Counted from the first letter of the stretch, positions 32,599 to 42,217 are shown. The stretch: DNA of 64,000 nt from Marinobacter santoriniensis NKSG1 (GCF_000347775.1 NZ_APAT01000016.1:114962-178961), one strand, 5' to 3'. The notes: generated by a model not told the origin, from the sequence alone. Translations and numbers: made by a program.

Positions 32599-34017
32599 AT
32601 GCCATCTGATCTGACCCCAATGTCATCGGTTGACCGTGCCTGGCTGAGAATGGACACGCCCCAGAACCCCATGATGATCTGTGGGGTGTGGACCTTGGAA
32701 CAGCCCATTTCCATGAAGCGTCTGCGGAAAACGCTGGAGAAGCGATTCCTGTGTTTCGACCGTTTCCGGCAGCGGGTTGTGGACAATGGTGACCGGGCTT
32801 ACTGGCAGTACGATCCCCTGTTTGACCTGGACAACCACCTCCACCAGATCGCGCTGCCAGGCAAGGCCGACAAGGCCGAACTCCAGAAACTGGTCAGCGA
32901 CATGAACAGCACCTCGCTGAATTTCCGGCAACCGCTCTGGCAAATGCATTACATCGATAATTATCAGGGTGGTGCCGCCCTGCTGATTCGCATCCATCAT
33001 TGCATTGCCGACGGCATATCACTGGTCCGGGTCATGCTGTCGCTGACCGACAAGACGCCGGAGCCCAAACTCAGCCGGGTGGCCTCGAAGCATCCTTCAA
33101 AACCGCGCCAGAGATCCGCCATCCAGAAATTACTCCATCGGGCGGTCGACAACGTGCAAGTCGCCACCGATCAGGCCAGACTGTTCATCCAATCGGTCCG
33201 GGAGGAGCCCAACTACCCTCTCAAACTGGCGACGACCGCCGGCGATGTGGCCTTTGACCTGGTCAAACTCGGCCTGGCCCCGTTTGAGCCGAAAACCGGG
33301 CTGAAAGAACCCCTCTCCGGGCGCAAACAGGTAGCCTGGGCAGACCCCCTGGACCTGGCGGAAGTGAAAGCCTGCGCCAAGGCACTGGGCGGCACCATCA
33401 ACGACGCCCTGCTCTGCACCGTCACCGGCGCTTTGCAGCGGCATTTTGCCGCGCACAAGGAAGCGATTCCCGATTGCGGAATCCGCGTTGCCGTTCCATT
33501 CAACCTGAGGCCTCTTGATCAACCCATCGAAACCCTGGGCAACAAGTTCGGCCTGGTGTTGGTGACCCTCCCGGTGGAAGTGATGGACCCGCTCATGTGC
33601 TTCCAGCAAGTGCAGGAAAACATGAACCGGTTGAAGCGGTCTTACCAGGCCCAGGTCACATACAGCCTCCTTGATTTATTCGGCCGCGGCCCCGATGTCC
33701 TTGAACGACGGGCACTGGACCTGCTCAGCAACAAGGCGTCTGCCGTGCTCACCAACGTGCCGGGGCCCAAAGAGGCGCTCTACCTGGCGGGCAGCAAATT
33801 GACCCAACCCATGTTCTGGGTGCCCCAGAGTGGCACCATCGGCATCGGCATGAGCATTCTCAGCTACGCGGGCACCGTTCAGTTTGGCATTACCGTCGAC
33901 AAAGCCATCCATGCCGACCCCAATGCCGTGATGGACTACTTCAGGGAAAGCTTCGAGGCATTACGCCACGCGGCCCTTGCCGGCCGCGAGGATGCCCTCA
34001 CTCGCGAGGCCAGTTGA
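32599..34017 (+). CDS. wax ester synthase/diacylglycerol O-acyltransferase (WS/DGAT)
   Basis: The enzyme esterifies fatty acyl-CoA with fatty alcohols or diacylglycerol to make storage wax esters or triacylglycerol. The catalytic HHCIADG (HHxxxDG) is at 133-139; the N-terminal SSVDRAWLRMDTPQNPMMI and the later NDALLCTVTGAL, NLRPLD and NVPGPKEALYLAG are hallmarks of the family. The ATG at 32599 has GGAGGG upstream, giving 472 residues. Marinobacter species carry several such genes. Which acceptor it prefers cannot be read from sequence. Confidence 0.94.
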   Translation: MPSDLTPMSSVDRAWLRMDTPQNPMMICGVWTLEQPISMKRLRKTLEKRFLCFDRFRQRVVDNGDRAYWQYDPLFDLDNHLHQIALPGKADKAELQKLVSDMNSTSLNFRQPLWQMHYIDNYQGGAALLIRIHHCIADGISLVRVMLSLTDKTPEPKLSRVASKHPSKPRQRSAIQKLLHRAVDNVQVATDQARLFIQSVREEPNYPLKLATTAGDVAFDLVKLGLAPFEPKTGLKEPLSGRKQVAWADPLDLAEVKACAKALGGTINDALLCTVTGALQRHFAAHKEAIPDCGIRVAVPFNLRPLDQPIETLGNKFGLVLVTLPVEVMDPLMCFQQVQENMNRLKRSYQAQVTYSLLDLFGRGPDVLERRALDLLSNKASAVLTNVPGPKEALYLAGSKLTQPMFWVPQSGTIGIGMSILSYAGTVQFGITVDKAIHADPNAVMDYFRESFEALRHAALAGREDALTREAS

Positions 34018-34048
34018 AGGGTATAGGTATAAATCTTACGAATAACCC

Positions 34049-34078
34049 TTGAAGTCCGGCAATCAGGACACATATACT
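34049..34078 (+). promoter_or_regulatory. promoter of ssrA
   Basis: TTGAAG, 18 bases, then TATACT, ending 10 bases before the tmRNA 5' end. Confidence 0.65.
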
Positions 34079-34088
34079 GAGTATGTAA

Positions 34089-34454
34089 GGGGACGACTTG
34101 GCTTCGACGCCGGTGACGAACCCTTGGGTGCATGTCGAGATGGCAGCGAATCTCGTAAATCCAAAGCTGCTTTAAAATAGTCGCAAACGACGAAAACTAC
34201 GCACTGGCGGCGTAAGCCGTTCCAGTCGTCCTGGCTGAGGCGCCTATAACTCAGTAGCAACATCCCAGGACGTCATCGCTTATAGGCTGCTCCGCTACCC
34301 AGAGCTCACTGGTTAGCGGCTAAGATTAAAGAGCTCGCCTCTTGCACCCTGACCTTCGGGTCGCTTGAGGTTAAATCAATAGAAGGACACTAAGCATGTA
34401 GACCTCAAGGCTGAGTGCTGGCGGACGCGGGTTCAATTCCCGCCGTCTCCACCA
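34089..34454 (+). ncRNA. ssrA: transfer-messenger RNA (tmRNA)
   Basis: tmRNA rescues stalled ribosomes and tags the peptide. The 5' GGGGACG pairs with the 3' CGTCTCC before an encoded CCA, and the T-arm GGACGCGGGTTCAATTCCCGCC is present. The tag frame at 34183-34215 encodes ANDENYALAA followed by TAA, close to the E. coli tag. Length 366 is normal. The promoter is 10 bases upstream and a terminator 8 bases downstream. Confidence 0.98.
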
Positions 34455-34461
34455 AACACCC

Positions 34462-34489
34462 AAAAGGCTCCCTCCGGGGAGCCTTTTTT
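34462..34489 (+). terminator. terminator after ssrA
   Basis: AAAAGGCTCCC/GGGAGCCTTTT stem followed by T residues, directly downstream of the tmRNA CCA end. Confidence 0.88.
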
Positions 34490-34582
34490 CATGCCCGTCT
34501 GACAACCCCGTCACCTTCATTTCATGATCTTCCGCCTTAAATCCATTAGCTTGGTGAGATCTTTGGCCACAAGGCGTCCTGC

Positions 34583-35179
34583 ATGAATCAACCCGACGAT
34601 CCGGAAAACCTGGAGCAGCTGTTTCACCGGCTGCGTACCTCTACCGAGGGTCAGCAGGACGTGACGGTATCGGACATTTTCCGGGCCGTGGGCGAGCGCT
34701 CCTTCGGGCCGGTGGTTCTGGTGGCCGGGCTGCTCGTGATTGCGCCGCTCATTGGCGATATTCCGGGGGTGCCCACGCTGCTGGGGTTATTGGTGCTTCT
34801 GACCCTGGGCCAGCTGCTGTTCCAGCGGCGGTCGATCTGGTTGCCCGGGGCGATTGCCAACCGTCGGGTGAAGCGTGCGCAGTTGGTCAAAGGGCTGGAT
34901 TGGCTGGACAAACCGGCGGCCTGGCTGGATCGGTATACCCGGCCCCGGCTGGTGTGGCTCACACGAGGACCGGGCCAGTATCTGATGGCACTGGAGTGCA
35001 TGTCGGTGGCGGGCGCCATGCCGGCCATGGAGGTTGTCCCCTTCAGCGCCAACGGCGGCGGCCTGTCCCTGATGGCGTTCGGGCTCGCGATCATTGCCCG
35101 GGATGGGCTGTTGGCGCTGATCGCTTCGGTGATTACGGTCGGGACCTTCTGGTTCATCGGCTCGGCCCTGCTGGGCTGA
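34583..35179 (+). CDS. exopolysaccharide synthesis ExoD family protein
   Basis: A 198-residue membrane protein of the ExoD family, named from Rhizobium exopolysaccharide and alkali-tolerance genes. An N-terminal soluble part (EQLFHRLRTST, VTVSDIFRAVGERSFGP) is followed by hydrophobic segments at roughly 42-80 and 128-195. Conserved features include IGDIPGVPTLLGLLVLL and FSANGGGLSLMAFGLAI. The biochemical role is unknown. It is a single gene after ssrA, with no clear promoter read. Confidence 0.8.
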   Translation: MNQPDDPENLEQLFHRLRTSTEGQQDVTVSDIFRAVGERSFGPVVLVAGLLVIAPLIGDIPGVPTLLGLLVLLTLGQLLFQRRSIWLPGAIANRRVKRAQLVKGLDWLDKPAAWLDRYTRPRLVWLTRGPGQYLMALECMSVAGAMPAMEVVPFSANGGGLSLMAFGLAIIARDGLLALIASVITVGTFWFIGSALLG

Positions 35180-35340
35180 ATTCCTGCGTCTGCCCTTTCG
35201 CCACCCTCGTTTCGTCACCATTTGATACAAAGCTGCCTCGTTCCTCGCGTGTGGAAGCTGCTACTATTGCTACAGATTATTTTCCGTTATCGGCAGCGCC
35301 CCACTCCGCGGGTGACCAGTAGCAAAAGGATCTCCAGTTC

Positions 35341-36231
35341 ATGTCCGGCAAAACGAAACAGTCCCAGAAACTCTTGCTGTTCCGCCTCTCCGGTGAACGG
35401 CTGTTGGGCCTGGGTACATTGAAGATCCGGGAGATCCTGCCCTTCCAGCCGCTGACCAAACTGCCCCACAGTCACCATGCGGTCATTGGCACGGCCACCT
35501 TCCGCGGGTCGGCGGTTCCGGTGATCGACATGGCGGCGGCTGTCGGCTATCCGCCCCTGTCACGGGAGGAGCGGGAAAAGGCGTCCATCATCGTCACGGA
35601 TATCCAGCGGCAGGAAATAGGATTTCTGGTGCGCAGCGTGCAACAGATCGTCGAGGTGGACTGGCGCAAGGTGATGCCCCCACCCAAGGCACTCGGACAC
35701 AATGCGTTCGTCACCGGGCTGCTGGACATGGACGGCACCATCATCCAGCTGCTGGATGTGGAGCTGTTACTGGCGAGAGTGTATCCGGAAACCCTGGAGC
35801 CACAGGACGTGGTGTTGACAGACGTCGAGCGGGAGACCCTCCGCACCCAGAACATCCTGCTGGTGGACGATTCGCAGGTGGCCCGCAAGCAGCTGTGCGA
35901 TGTACTCGACAGCAAGGGAATCCAGTACCAGGTGACGGCCAATGGCGACCAGGCGTTCCAGACGCTGCTGCGGGATTACGAGCTTGGAAAGCCGATCGAC
36001 ATTCTGGTGAGCGATATCGAGATGCCCGGGCTGGACGGCTACGAACTGGCGTTCAATATCCGGGATAATGCGTCACTGAAGCAGCCCTTCATCATCCTGC
36101 ACACGTCGTTGAACAGCGAAATGAGCCTGAGTTACGCCAACCAGGTCGGGGCCAACGAGGCCCTGACCAAGTTTGATGCGGACGAACTGCTCCACGCCAT
36201 GCTTCGCGGCGCAGAGCAGTCCAGCCACTAG
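35341..36231 (+). CDS. CheV-type chemotaxis coupling protein (CheW-receiver)
   Basis: A CheW-like domain (about 1-150) couples receptors to CheA. It is fused to a receiver domain (about 170-296) with DDS at 176-178, phosphoacceptor Asp225 in VSDIEMPG and a later Lys in ALTKFD. This is the CheV architecture, used to adapt or tune receptor arrays. It stands alone here without other che genes. Its stop codon overlaps the stop of the convergent lipoprotein gene within CTAG. Confidence 0.9.
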   Translation: MSGKTKQSQKLLLFRLSGERLLGLGTLKIREILPFQPLTKLPHSHHAVIGTATFRGSAVPVIDMAAAVGYPPLSREEREKASIIVTDIQRQEIGFLVRSVQQIVEVDWRKVMPPPKALGHNAFVTGLLDMDGTIIQLLDVELLLARVYPETLEPQDVVLTDVERETLRTQNILLVDDSQVARKQLCDVLDSKGIQYQVTANGDQAFQTLLRDYELGKPIDILVSDIEMPGLDGYELAFNIRDNASLKQPFIILHTSLNSEMSLSYANQVGANEALTKFDADELLHAMLRGAEQSSH

Positions 36232-37097
36232 CGTTCCTGTCCCAGGCTTTCGAAGAATTGCCGGGTATCTGCCCTGATCTCTTCCAGGCTCGATTCCCAC
36301 TGCTTCTGATAGTCACTCCAGGTATCACTGCTCAGTGAGGCAATGCGGTTACCCGCTTCGGCCACGGCGCGGCTGGCAGCCGCCAGGTGTTCTGCCGTCG
36401 GCTCATCCAGTGCCTCTGCGCGGGTATCCAGATCCCGTGCCGCCTGCTGCAGAACGGCCCGGTCTTCCCGGGGTGCCTGCTGATTGTCCTTGAGCGCATC
36501 GTTCAGGGAATCTTCGAGGGACTTCATGGCATCCTGAAGCTTCTCCCCGAAAGACTCCATGGCGTCCTGCGCCTTATCCCGGAGGTCTTCGGAATAGGTC
36601 TGCAGGTCCTGGCCCAGCTGATCCATTCTCGCGTTAAAATCCTCAGAGGATTGCGAGAAGTTGCGGGCAATGCGGTCACCCAGCCTGTTCAGCTCACCCA
36701 TCAGTCCCTGGAACGGCGACGGGTTGAGAATGGCGTCACCGGTGCGGTCGTAGTCGACCAGCCAGCCGTCCGGCCCCTGCACCAGGTAGGTGATCAATTC
36801 CTGGCGCTCCCCCTCCGGCCGGTCTTCCGCCGGCAGGCGAGTGACGACGGTCGCTTTCGGCCCATAAATGACGACCCGCCCGAAAGACGGAACCACATTG
36901 GTCCAGTTGTGCTTGTAGCCGTCGAAGAGGGATTCATCGGTCAGCGTGGAATACTCCACCACATCACCGGCGTCGTTGTCGGCCATCGCCTGCCAGAACG
37001 CAGCAGCAACTTCCTGCGGCGTTTCCGGTTTACTGCAACCGGCCAATAACAGCGCCGCGGCCAGAAAAGCCAGAAACCGGAGCCTGAAAACAGTCAT
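36228..37097 (-). CDS. predicted lipoprotein with coiled-coil C-terminal half
   Basis: No named family is recognised. The start at 37097 (AAAGGTG upstream) gives a signal peptide with lipobox LLAGC (Cys 21). Residues about 25-135 look like an NTF2/DUF4878-type domain (ETPQEVAAAFWQAMADNDAGD). The rest, about 150-280, is highly charged amphipathic helix with heptads, apolipoprotein-like. It is probably anchored in the envelope. It lies 40 bases after the ThDP enzyme gene on the same strand, so it may share its transcript. Confidence 0.75.
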   Translation of the reverse strand: MTVFRLRFLAFLAAALLLAGCSKPETPQEVAAAFWQAMADNDAGDVVEYSTLTDESLFDGYKHNWTNVVPSFGRVVIYGPKATVVTRLPAEDRPEGERQELITYLVQGPDGWLVDYDRTGDAILNPSPFQGLMGELNRLGDRIARNFSQSSEDFNARMDQLGQDLQTYSEDLRDKAQDAMESFGEKLQDAMKSLEDSLNDALKDNQQAPREDRAVLQQAARDLDTRAEALDEPTAEHLAAASRAVAEAGNRIASLSSDTWSDYQKQWESSLEEIRADTRQFFESLGQER

Positions 37098-37137
37098 TGC
37101 GTACACCTTTTGTCCGTTGAAGCACAATGATACCGCG

Positions 37138-38811
37138 CTAGAGTTTGCAGGTCAGTTCCGCCAGTTCTTCGTCGAAGACCCGACGGTTCTCGCTGTAATC
37201 CACCGGAACATCCACCAGATGGACGCCGCCGGCGGCCAAAGCCTTCTCAAGGGTCGGCTGCAACTCTTCCGTCCGGGAAATGCGATGGCCGGTAGCCCCA
37301 TAGGATTCTGCGTAGGTCACGAAGTTCGGGTTCCGGTAGTCCAGCCCGAAATCGGCGAATCCCTCCTGGCCCTGCTTCCACTTGATCATGCCGTAGGCGC
37401 TGTCGTTGATGATCAGCACAACGAGGTCCAGATTCAGGCGGACGGCGGTTTCCAGCTCCTGGCTGTTCATCATGAATCCGCCGTCACCGCATATCGCCAT
37501 GACTTTCTGCTTCGGATACAGCATGGACGCCATCATGGCGCTGGGCAGGCCAGCCCCCATGGAGGCCAGGGAATTATCCAGCAGTACCGTGTTGTTGTCG
37601 TACGCCGGATAGTTGCGGGCAAACCACAACTTGTACATGCCGTTATCCAGGGCAATGATGCCATCCTCCGGCACTACCGCCCGGACGTCCCTGACGATCC
37701 GTTGCGGAATCACCGGGAAGCGGTCGTCGTCGGCACGGTCCCGAAGGTGCCGGTCCACGGCTTCCTTCACCTCCATGAAACGGCTGAAGTCGTGATTGCG
37801 GCACTCGCCGCAGTTTTCGGCCATGTACTCCACGCTGTTGGCGATGTCCCCGACCACTTCGTGCTGGGGAAAGTACACCGGGTCCACATCGGCGCCGGAA
37901 AAATTCACGTGAATGACCTGCTTGCCGCCGGGCTTCATGAAGAACGGCGGTTTCTCAACCACGTCGTGGCCAACGTTGATCACGAGATCGGCGTGGTTGA
38001 TGGCACAGTGGACAAAATCCCCGGAAGACAGGGCGGCGTTCCCCAGATACCGGGGATGCCGCTCATCGATGACACCCTTGCCCATCTGGGTGGTAAAGAA
38101 CGGTATGTTGGTGACGTTGACCAGATGGATCAGCGCCTGCGACACCCGTTTCCGGTTGGCCCCGGCGCCAATCATGATCAGCGGATGCTTGGCCTGGCGC
38201 AGCATCTCGCAGGCCATATCGAGGCTCTTGGTGCTGGCCGTCGGCCTCCGTGCGTCACTGGGCTGGAAAATGTGGGTGTCCGGCGCCGGCGCTTCCGAAG
38301 CGATATCCTCCGGCAACTCCAGATGGACCGCGCCAGGCCGCTCTTCCGAAGCCAGCCGGAAGGCTTCCCGCACTTTGGCGGGAATGGTGTTGGCGTTGCT
38401 GATCTGGCGGGTGTACTTGGTCAGTGGGCGCATCAGATCGACCACGTCCAGTATCTGGAACAAGCCCTGCTTGGAGGACTTTATGGGCTTCTGGCCCGAG
38501 ATCATCATCATTGGCATGGCACCCAGCTGGGCGTAGGCAGCAGCCGTTACCAGGTTGGTCGCACCCGGGCCCAGGGTGGAGAGACAGACACCCACCTTGC
38601 CGGTGAGTCGGCCGTAGGTGGCGGCCATAAAGCCCGCCGCCTGCTCGTGGCGGTTCAGTACCAGTTGAATGTTCGAGGTGCGCAGTGCTTCGAGAAAATC
38701 GAGGTTCTCTTCCCCGGGAACCGCGAACAGGTATTTGACCCCTTCATTCTCAAGCGCCTGGATGAACAGTTCCGCGCCGTTTCGAGCCCGGGAAGCTTGC
38801 TGGTTTGCCAT
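37138..38811 (-). CDS. acetolactate synthase large-subunit-like ThDP enzyme
   Basis: A thiamine-diphosphate enzyme of the acetohydroxyacid synthase family. The catalytic Glu is in NRHEQAAGF (Glu56), the central domain has an FAD-type region, and the ThDP-Mg motif begins GDGGFMMNSQELETA and ends with NDSAYG. The start at ATG 38811 gives 557 residues. No regulatory small subunit gene is adjacent, and the branched-chain genes are absent, so a role other than valine/isoleucine synthesis is likely. It is third in a minus-strand set after the ATP-grasp and 674-residue genes. Confidence 0.85.
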   Translation of the reverse strand: MANQQASRARNGAELFIQALENEGVKYLFAVPGEENLDFLEALRTSNIQLVLNRHEQAAGFMAATYGRLTGKVGVCLSTLGPGATNLVTAAAYAQLGAMPMMMISGQKPIKSSKQGLFQILDVVDLMRPLTKYTRQISNANTIPAKVREAFRLASEERPGAVHLELPEDIASEAPAPDTHIFQPSDARRPTASTKSLDMACEMLRQAKHPLIMIGAGANRKRVSQALIHLVNVTNIPFFTTQMGKGVIDERHPRYLGNAALSSGDFVHCAINHADLVINVGHDVVEKPPFFMKPGGKQVIHVNFSGADVDPVYFPQHEVVGDIANSVEYMAENCGECRNHDFSRFMEVKEAVDRHLRDRADDDRFPVIPQRIVRDVRAVVPEDGIIALDNGMYKLWFARNYPAYDNNTVLLDNSLASMGAGLPSAMMASMLYPKQKVMAICGDGGFMMNSQELETAVRLNLDLVVLIINDSAYGMIKWKQGQEGFADFGLDYRNPNFVTYAESYGATGHRISRTEELQPTLEKALAAGGVHLVDVPVDYSENRRVFDEELAELTCKL

Positions 38812-38905
38812 GGTCCGTCCCCAACTGATGGATTTGATACCGAGCATACCATTGTACGACTGGTACACCGGAACCCAAGACTTACCATACGTTCAAGAAG
38901 TGCTT

Positions 38906-40930
38906 TCAACTCGAAATCGGAGGTTCTGCCTGCAACGCCTCCGCCGGCACGCGATCTTCGCCCCAGCTGCGGTAAACGCCCTCCACAACGCGTTTCAGCT
39001 CTTCCTCACCGACATCGGCCGGCTCGCCCCGCTCCAGAGGATCGAAATGAAAGATGTAGAGGCGCGAGGTGAACTGTTCGATGGGCAGCGAGGACTCGCC
39101 GAATCGTTCGCCGTGGCCCTCGGTGCTGACACGCACCTCATCCCCCCAGTTCTGGCCACTGTCGTTGTTGGGATTGAAGAAATACACGCGCATCTCGCCG
39201 TCCGGGTCGAGGGTTACCCGCAGAATGGTGATGGCGTGCCAACCGATGAACCTGGCCGCACTGTCAGTGACCGCAATCCCGGCCGGCTGTGGATGGATCA
39301 ATGGCTGGTTGCCGTTGTAGTAGGGGTGGTAGCTGGCGTAGAAATGCCGGATAAACCCTTCCAGATCGTCCAATTTCCCGGTCTGCACATCCACGTTGAT
39401 GGCAAACCCCCGGCCCGCAGACCAGCCGTGAAACTCCGGATTCACCCACTTGTGCGGATCGCCCGGCCGGTCCGCACAAAGGCGTCCCATCTCCGCATAA
39501 ATACGATCCAGGTGGGGCACCACCACCAGGGACACAGGGTCCAGATCCAGAGTGACTTCGGACGCCACGCCACCAAGGCTCGCGGCTGACGACACTGGCT
39601 TACCTTCGAAATGCATCAGGATTTCATTGTCCCGGGCAGCCCAGGCAACCATCTGAAGCAGATAGTCCGGATCATTATAGGCCCACATGGAGAGCGCCCT
39701 GGCCGACTGACAGGTCGGATTATTCCCCTGCCCCACTCCCAATGGCTGACCCAGCATATTAAGCACGCCCTGGATCAACCAGGCACCCGGCTGGGGTTGA
39801 TAGCCATAAGCCAGTTGCAGGCGATCGCGGGCCTCGGAGCACAAGGACAGTTTCGCCTGTCGCCAGAGCGCCGGGGCGACCGGTGGCTGATACAGAATGC
39901 CCCGCTCGAGCATCAGGGCAAGCCCGTAAAGGCCTTGCGCGGTTTCCGGGTAGACACTCTCTTTCACGAGGGTGCCAACCAGCTCGCGATAGCACAGCAG
40001 GCAGTCACGCCCGGTGCTGGACAGCCCGAGCGCCTCCGTCAGCAGGGTGTCATTTTCTTCCAGGATAAACCGGACAAAACTGGCGTGATACGGCGATACC
40101 AGACCGGTATCGTGCATGGAGCGGGCAAACCCGGTGGCTTCGTTCTGCAGAGCCTGGGCGTCCATGGATTCCAGACGCTGCTCGTACACCACCGTTCCCG
40201 GATCTTCACTGCAGGCACGGGTTGGCCCATACAGGCTGGAAATCAGCCGGTCGGCGCCCCGACCGGCTCCCCCCAGGTCGGCATGCGGATCGGCACGACA
40301 GATCGCAATCTGGGTAATCATCTTCCGAACATCGGCCACCTGGATCGGACGCTGTTGCAGAATCCGCCAGATTTCCTCGATCAGGCTGTCGATCACATGT
40401 TCATAGCCGATGTGGTGGGCAACATACTGCACCACGGCCTGGCTGATCTTCGCCAGCTTACCCTGTTCACGCTCGGCCTCGCCGGTCATGCCGAACAACA
40501 GACCAAGATTGATGGCCAATACCTGGGTCAGGTAATGATGCGCCTGTTCGGCGGATACAGATGGATGCAGGTAGAGTCCACGAGCCACCGCCAGCAGGCG
40601 CAGTTCGCTGAACGCTTCGATGACAACCGTATCCGCGTTCTGGCTCTGCAGGGAATGCGTCGTCAGGGAGGGGAGCAGGATACCGGGTTCTGCCCAGTCT
40701 GTGCCGATATACACACCCGCCCGTTCCAGGCGCTCGGCACGTTCCTCGATCACCCGACATCCGTCCGGCTGCTGCAGGACCCTGCGGGCAATGTCGAATA
40801 CGCGCGGAAGTTTGCCGACCTTGGCAAAAGACCGACTTTCTTCCAGTACCTGGATTGACTCATCCAGTCTTTGCACCAGCTTGTCAAAATTGACTGCCGG
40901 TACCGCGCCGCCCGCCTGGTGATCGTTCAA
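38906..40930 (-). CDS. hypothetical protein, possible Cys-His-Asn catalytic site
   Basis: Not recognised as a named family. The 674-residue soluble protein starts at a TTG with GAGGA upstream. Its first 350 residues are mostly helical; a CLLC pair lies at 310-313. The C-terminal third has NNPTCQSARALSMW (Cys407), FIGWHAITIL (His565) and FFNPNNDSGQNWG (Asn586-Asp590), an order and context reminiscent of papain-fold or transglutaminase-like enzymes. This is inference from pattern only. It lies between an ATP-grasp gene 54 bases upstream and a ThDP enzyme 94 bases downstream. Confidence 0.75.
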   Translation of the reverse strand: MNDHQAGGAVPAVNFDKLVQRLDESIQVLEESRSFAKVGKLPRVFDIARRVLQQPDGCRVIEERAERLERAGVYIGTDWAEPGILLPSLTTHSLQSQNADTVVIEAFSELRLLAVARGLYLHPSVSAEQAHHYLTQVLAINLGLLFGMTGEAEREQGKLAKISQAVVQYVAHHIGYEHVIDSLIEEIWRILQQRPIQVADVRKMITQIAICRADPHADLGGAGRGADRLISSLYGPTRACSEDPGTVVYEQRLESMDAQALQNEATGFARSMHDTGLVSPYHASFVRFILEENDTLLTEALGLSSTGRDCLLCYRELVGTLVKESVYPETAQGLYGLALMLERGILYQPPVAPALWRQAKLSLCSEARDRLQLAYGYQPQPGAWLIQGVLNMLGQPLGVGQGNNPTCQSARALSMWAYNDPDYLLQMVAWAARDNEILMHFEGKPVSSAASLGGVASEVTLDLDPVSLVVVPHLDRIYAEMGRLCADRPGDPHKWVNPEFHGWSAGRGFAINVDVQTGKLDDLEGFIRHFYASYHPYYNGNQPLIHPQPAGIAVTDSAARFIGWHAITILRVTLDPDGEMRVYFFNPNNDSGQNWGDEVRVSTEGHGERFGESSLPIEQFTSRLYIFHFDPLERGEPADVGEEELKRVVEGVYRSWGEDRVPAEALQAEPPISS

Positions 40931-40984
40931 ACGATAATCCTCAGGGCCTGCACCAAACCCATCTGTTGTTAATGCTTCTCCGGA

Positions 40985-42217
40985 TTATACATAGAAATCG
41001 AGCTCTTCCTGATGTTTCAGCAGATCCCGCATGGTGTAAGGATCGTCGCCGAAGAAGTAGACAAGGCCCCAGTGCGTGCCAAAGGCGGTCCGTTTGGTGA
41101 CCGTTTCCTCCAGCGGCGGCGTCAGTTCGTGGGACTCGAAGTACTCGTGATTCTCGGTTTCCTCCGGAATTTCCAGTTTGCTGACCACCCGGCGACGCGG
41201 ATACACGCCGAAACAGCCTGCATAGCCTTTGGCATCCACCACTTCTTTCGGGAAGAACGCTTTGATTTCCTCTTCCGTGGTTTTTGGATCAAAGGCGAGA
41301 ATCAGGCCCTGGTAGGCGTTGAAACCATAGGCCCGTTCGAGCAGCTCAAACACTTTGAAACCGGGTGGCCGATAGGCGACCTCGCCGAAGTACATGGTAC
41401 CGTCACTGGTCACGAAATACTCGGGATGCACGAAACCGAAATCGATGTCGAAGGTCTTGATCAGCTTCTCGATCTCGGCGGTGATCTGTGCCCGATACTT
41501 TTCCAGGTCCGGCGTCGCCGGCACAAACACGGAATATCCAAGGGTCACGTACTCGGATATATTCAGGAAGGCAATCTTGCCATTATGAATCCAGGCCTCG
41601 ACAGCAAACTCCCAGCCATCCAGATGGGATTCCATCAACACTGGAAATTCCTCTTCGGGAATCGTATCAACTTCGTCCGGTGTCCGGATTACACGGTGCC
41701 CCAGACACCCGGCCTTGTCGAAGGCCTTCAGGTGAATCGGGTCGTTCGGGTCGCCGTCCAGTTTCAGCAGGGTCTGGTTAACGCGCTTGAGGAACCGGAT
41801 GACGTCAGCCTTGTCGTGCGCCTCTTCAAAAATCCCTACCCGGATACCACCGAGCTGGGCACGGCGCTTCATCAGGGCCTTGTCACGCAATAACATGGCC
41901 TGACCAAACAGCCTCGGCTTGTCCATGAGCACCGAGTTGATCGCCCCCGCCCACTCGACGGTTTCCTCAAACAGCGGAATGGCAACGTCTACCCCCTTCT
42001 CTTGCAGGATATGGGCAATTTCCACCGAGCGGTCATTCAGCCGTTCGAAATTCCAGGGCACGTAGGGAATATCGTGCTCTTTGCAGTAGGCTTCCGCCCA
42101 GTCCGGAGCAACGACCACATAGCGCCGATCGAACTTGTCGGCGGCTTCGACGGCGTTCAGACTCCATCCAAGCAGCGCCACGTACCCCTTTTCCGGGTTG
42201 TACTTTTGCTCGCTCAT
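40985..42217 (-). CDS. ATP-grasp domain protein
   Basis: A 410-residue ATP-grasp ligase-type protein (a carboxylate activated by ATP and joined to an amine or similar). The N-terminal Rossmann-like part reads VALLGWSLNAVEAADKF. The ATP-grasp core has a Lys/Gly region (NQTLLKLDGD), ESHLDGWEFAVEAW and the metal-binding FGEVAYRPPG. The ATG has an AGGAGA upstream. The substrate is unknown. It is the first gene of the set with the 674-residue protein and the ThDP enzyme. Confidence 0.8.
   Translation of the reverse strand: MSEQKYNPEKGYVALLGWSLNAVEAADKFDRRYVVVAPDWAEAYCKEHDIPYVPWNFERLNDRSVEIAHILQEKGVDVAIPLFEETVEWAGAINSVLMDKPRLFGQAMLLRDKALMKRRAQLGGIRVGIFEEAHDKADVIRFLKRVNQTLLKLDGDPNDPIHLKAFDKAGCLGHRVIRTPDEVDTIPEEEFPVLMESHLDGWEFAVEAWIHNGKIAFLNISEYVTLGYSVFVPATPDLEKYRAQITAEIEKLIKTFDIDFGFVHPEYFVTSDGTMYFGEVAYRPPGFKVFELLERAYGFNAYQGLILAFDPKTTEEEIKAFFPKEVVDAKGYAGCFGVYPRRRVVSKLEIPEETENHEYFESHELTPPLEETVTKRTAFGTHWGLVYFFGDDPYTMRDLLKHQEELDFYV

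Noticed and set aside
37138..38811. Biosynthetic acetolactate synthase IlvB/IlvI
   Set aside because: No small subunit or other branched-chain amino acid gene is adjacent, and the neighbours point to another role.
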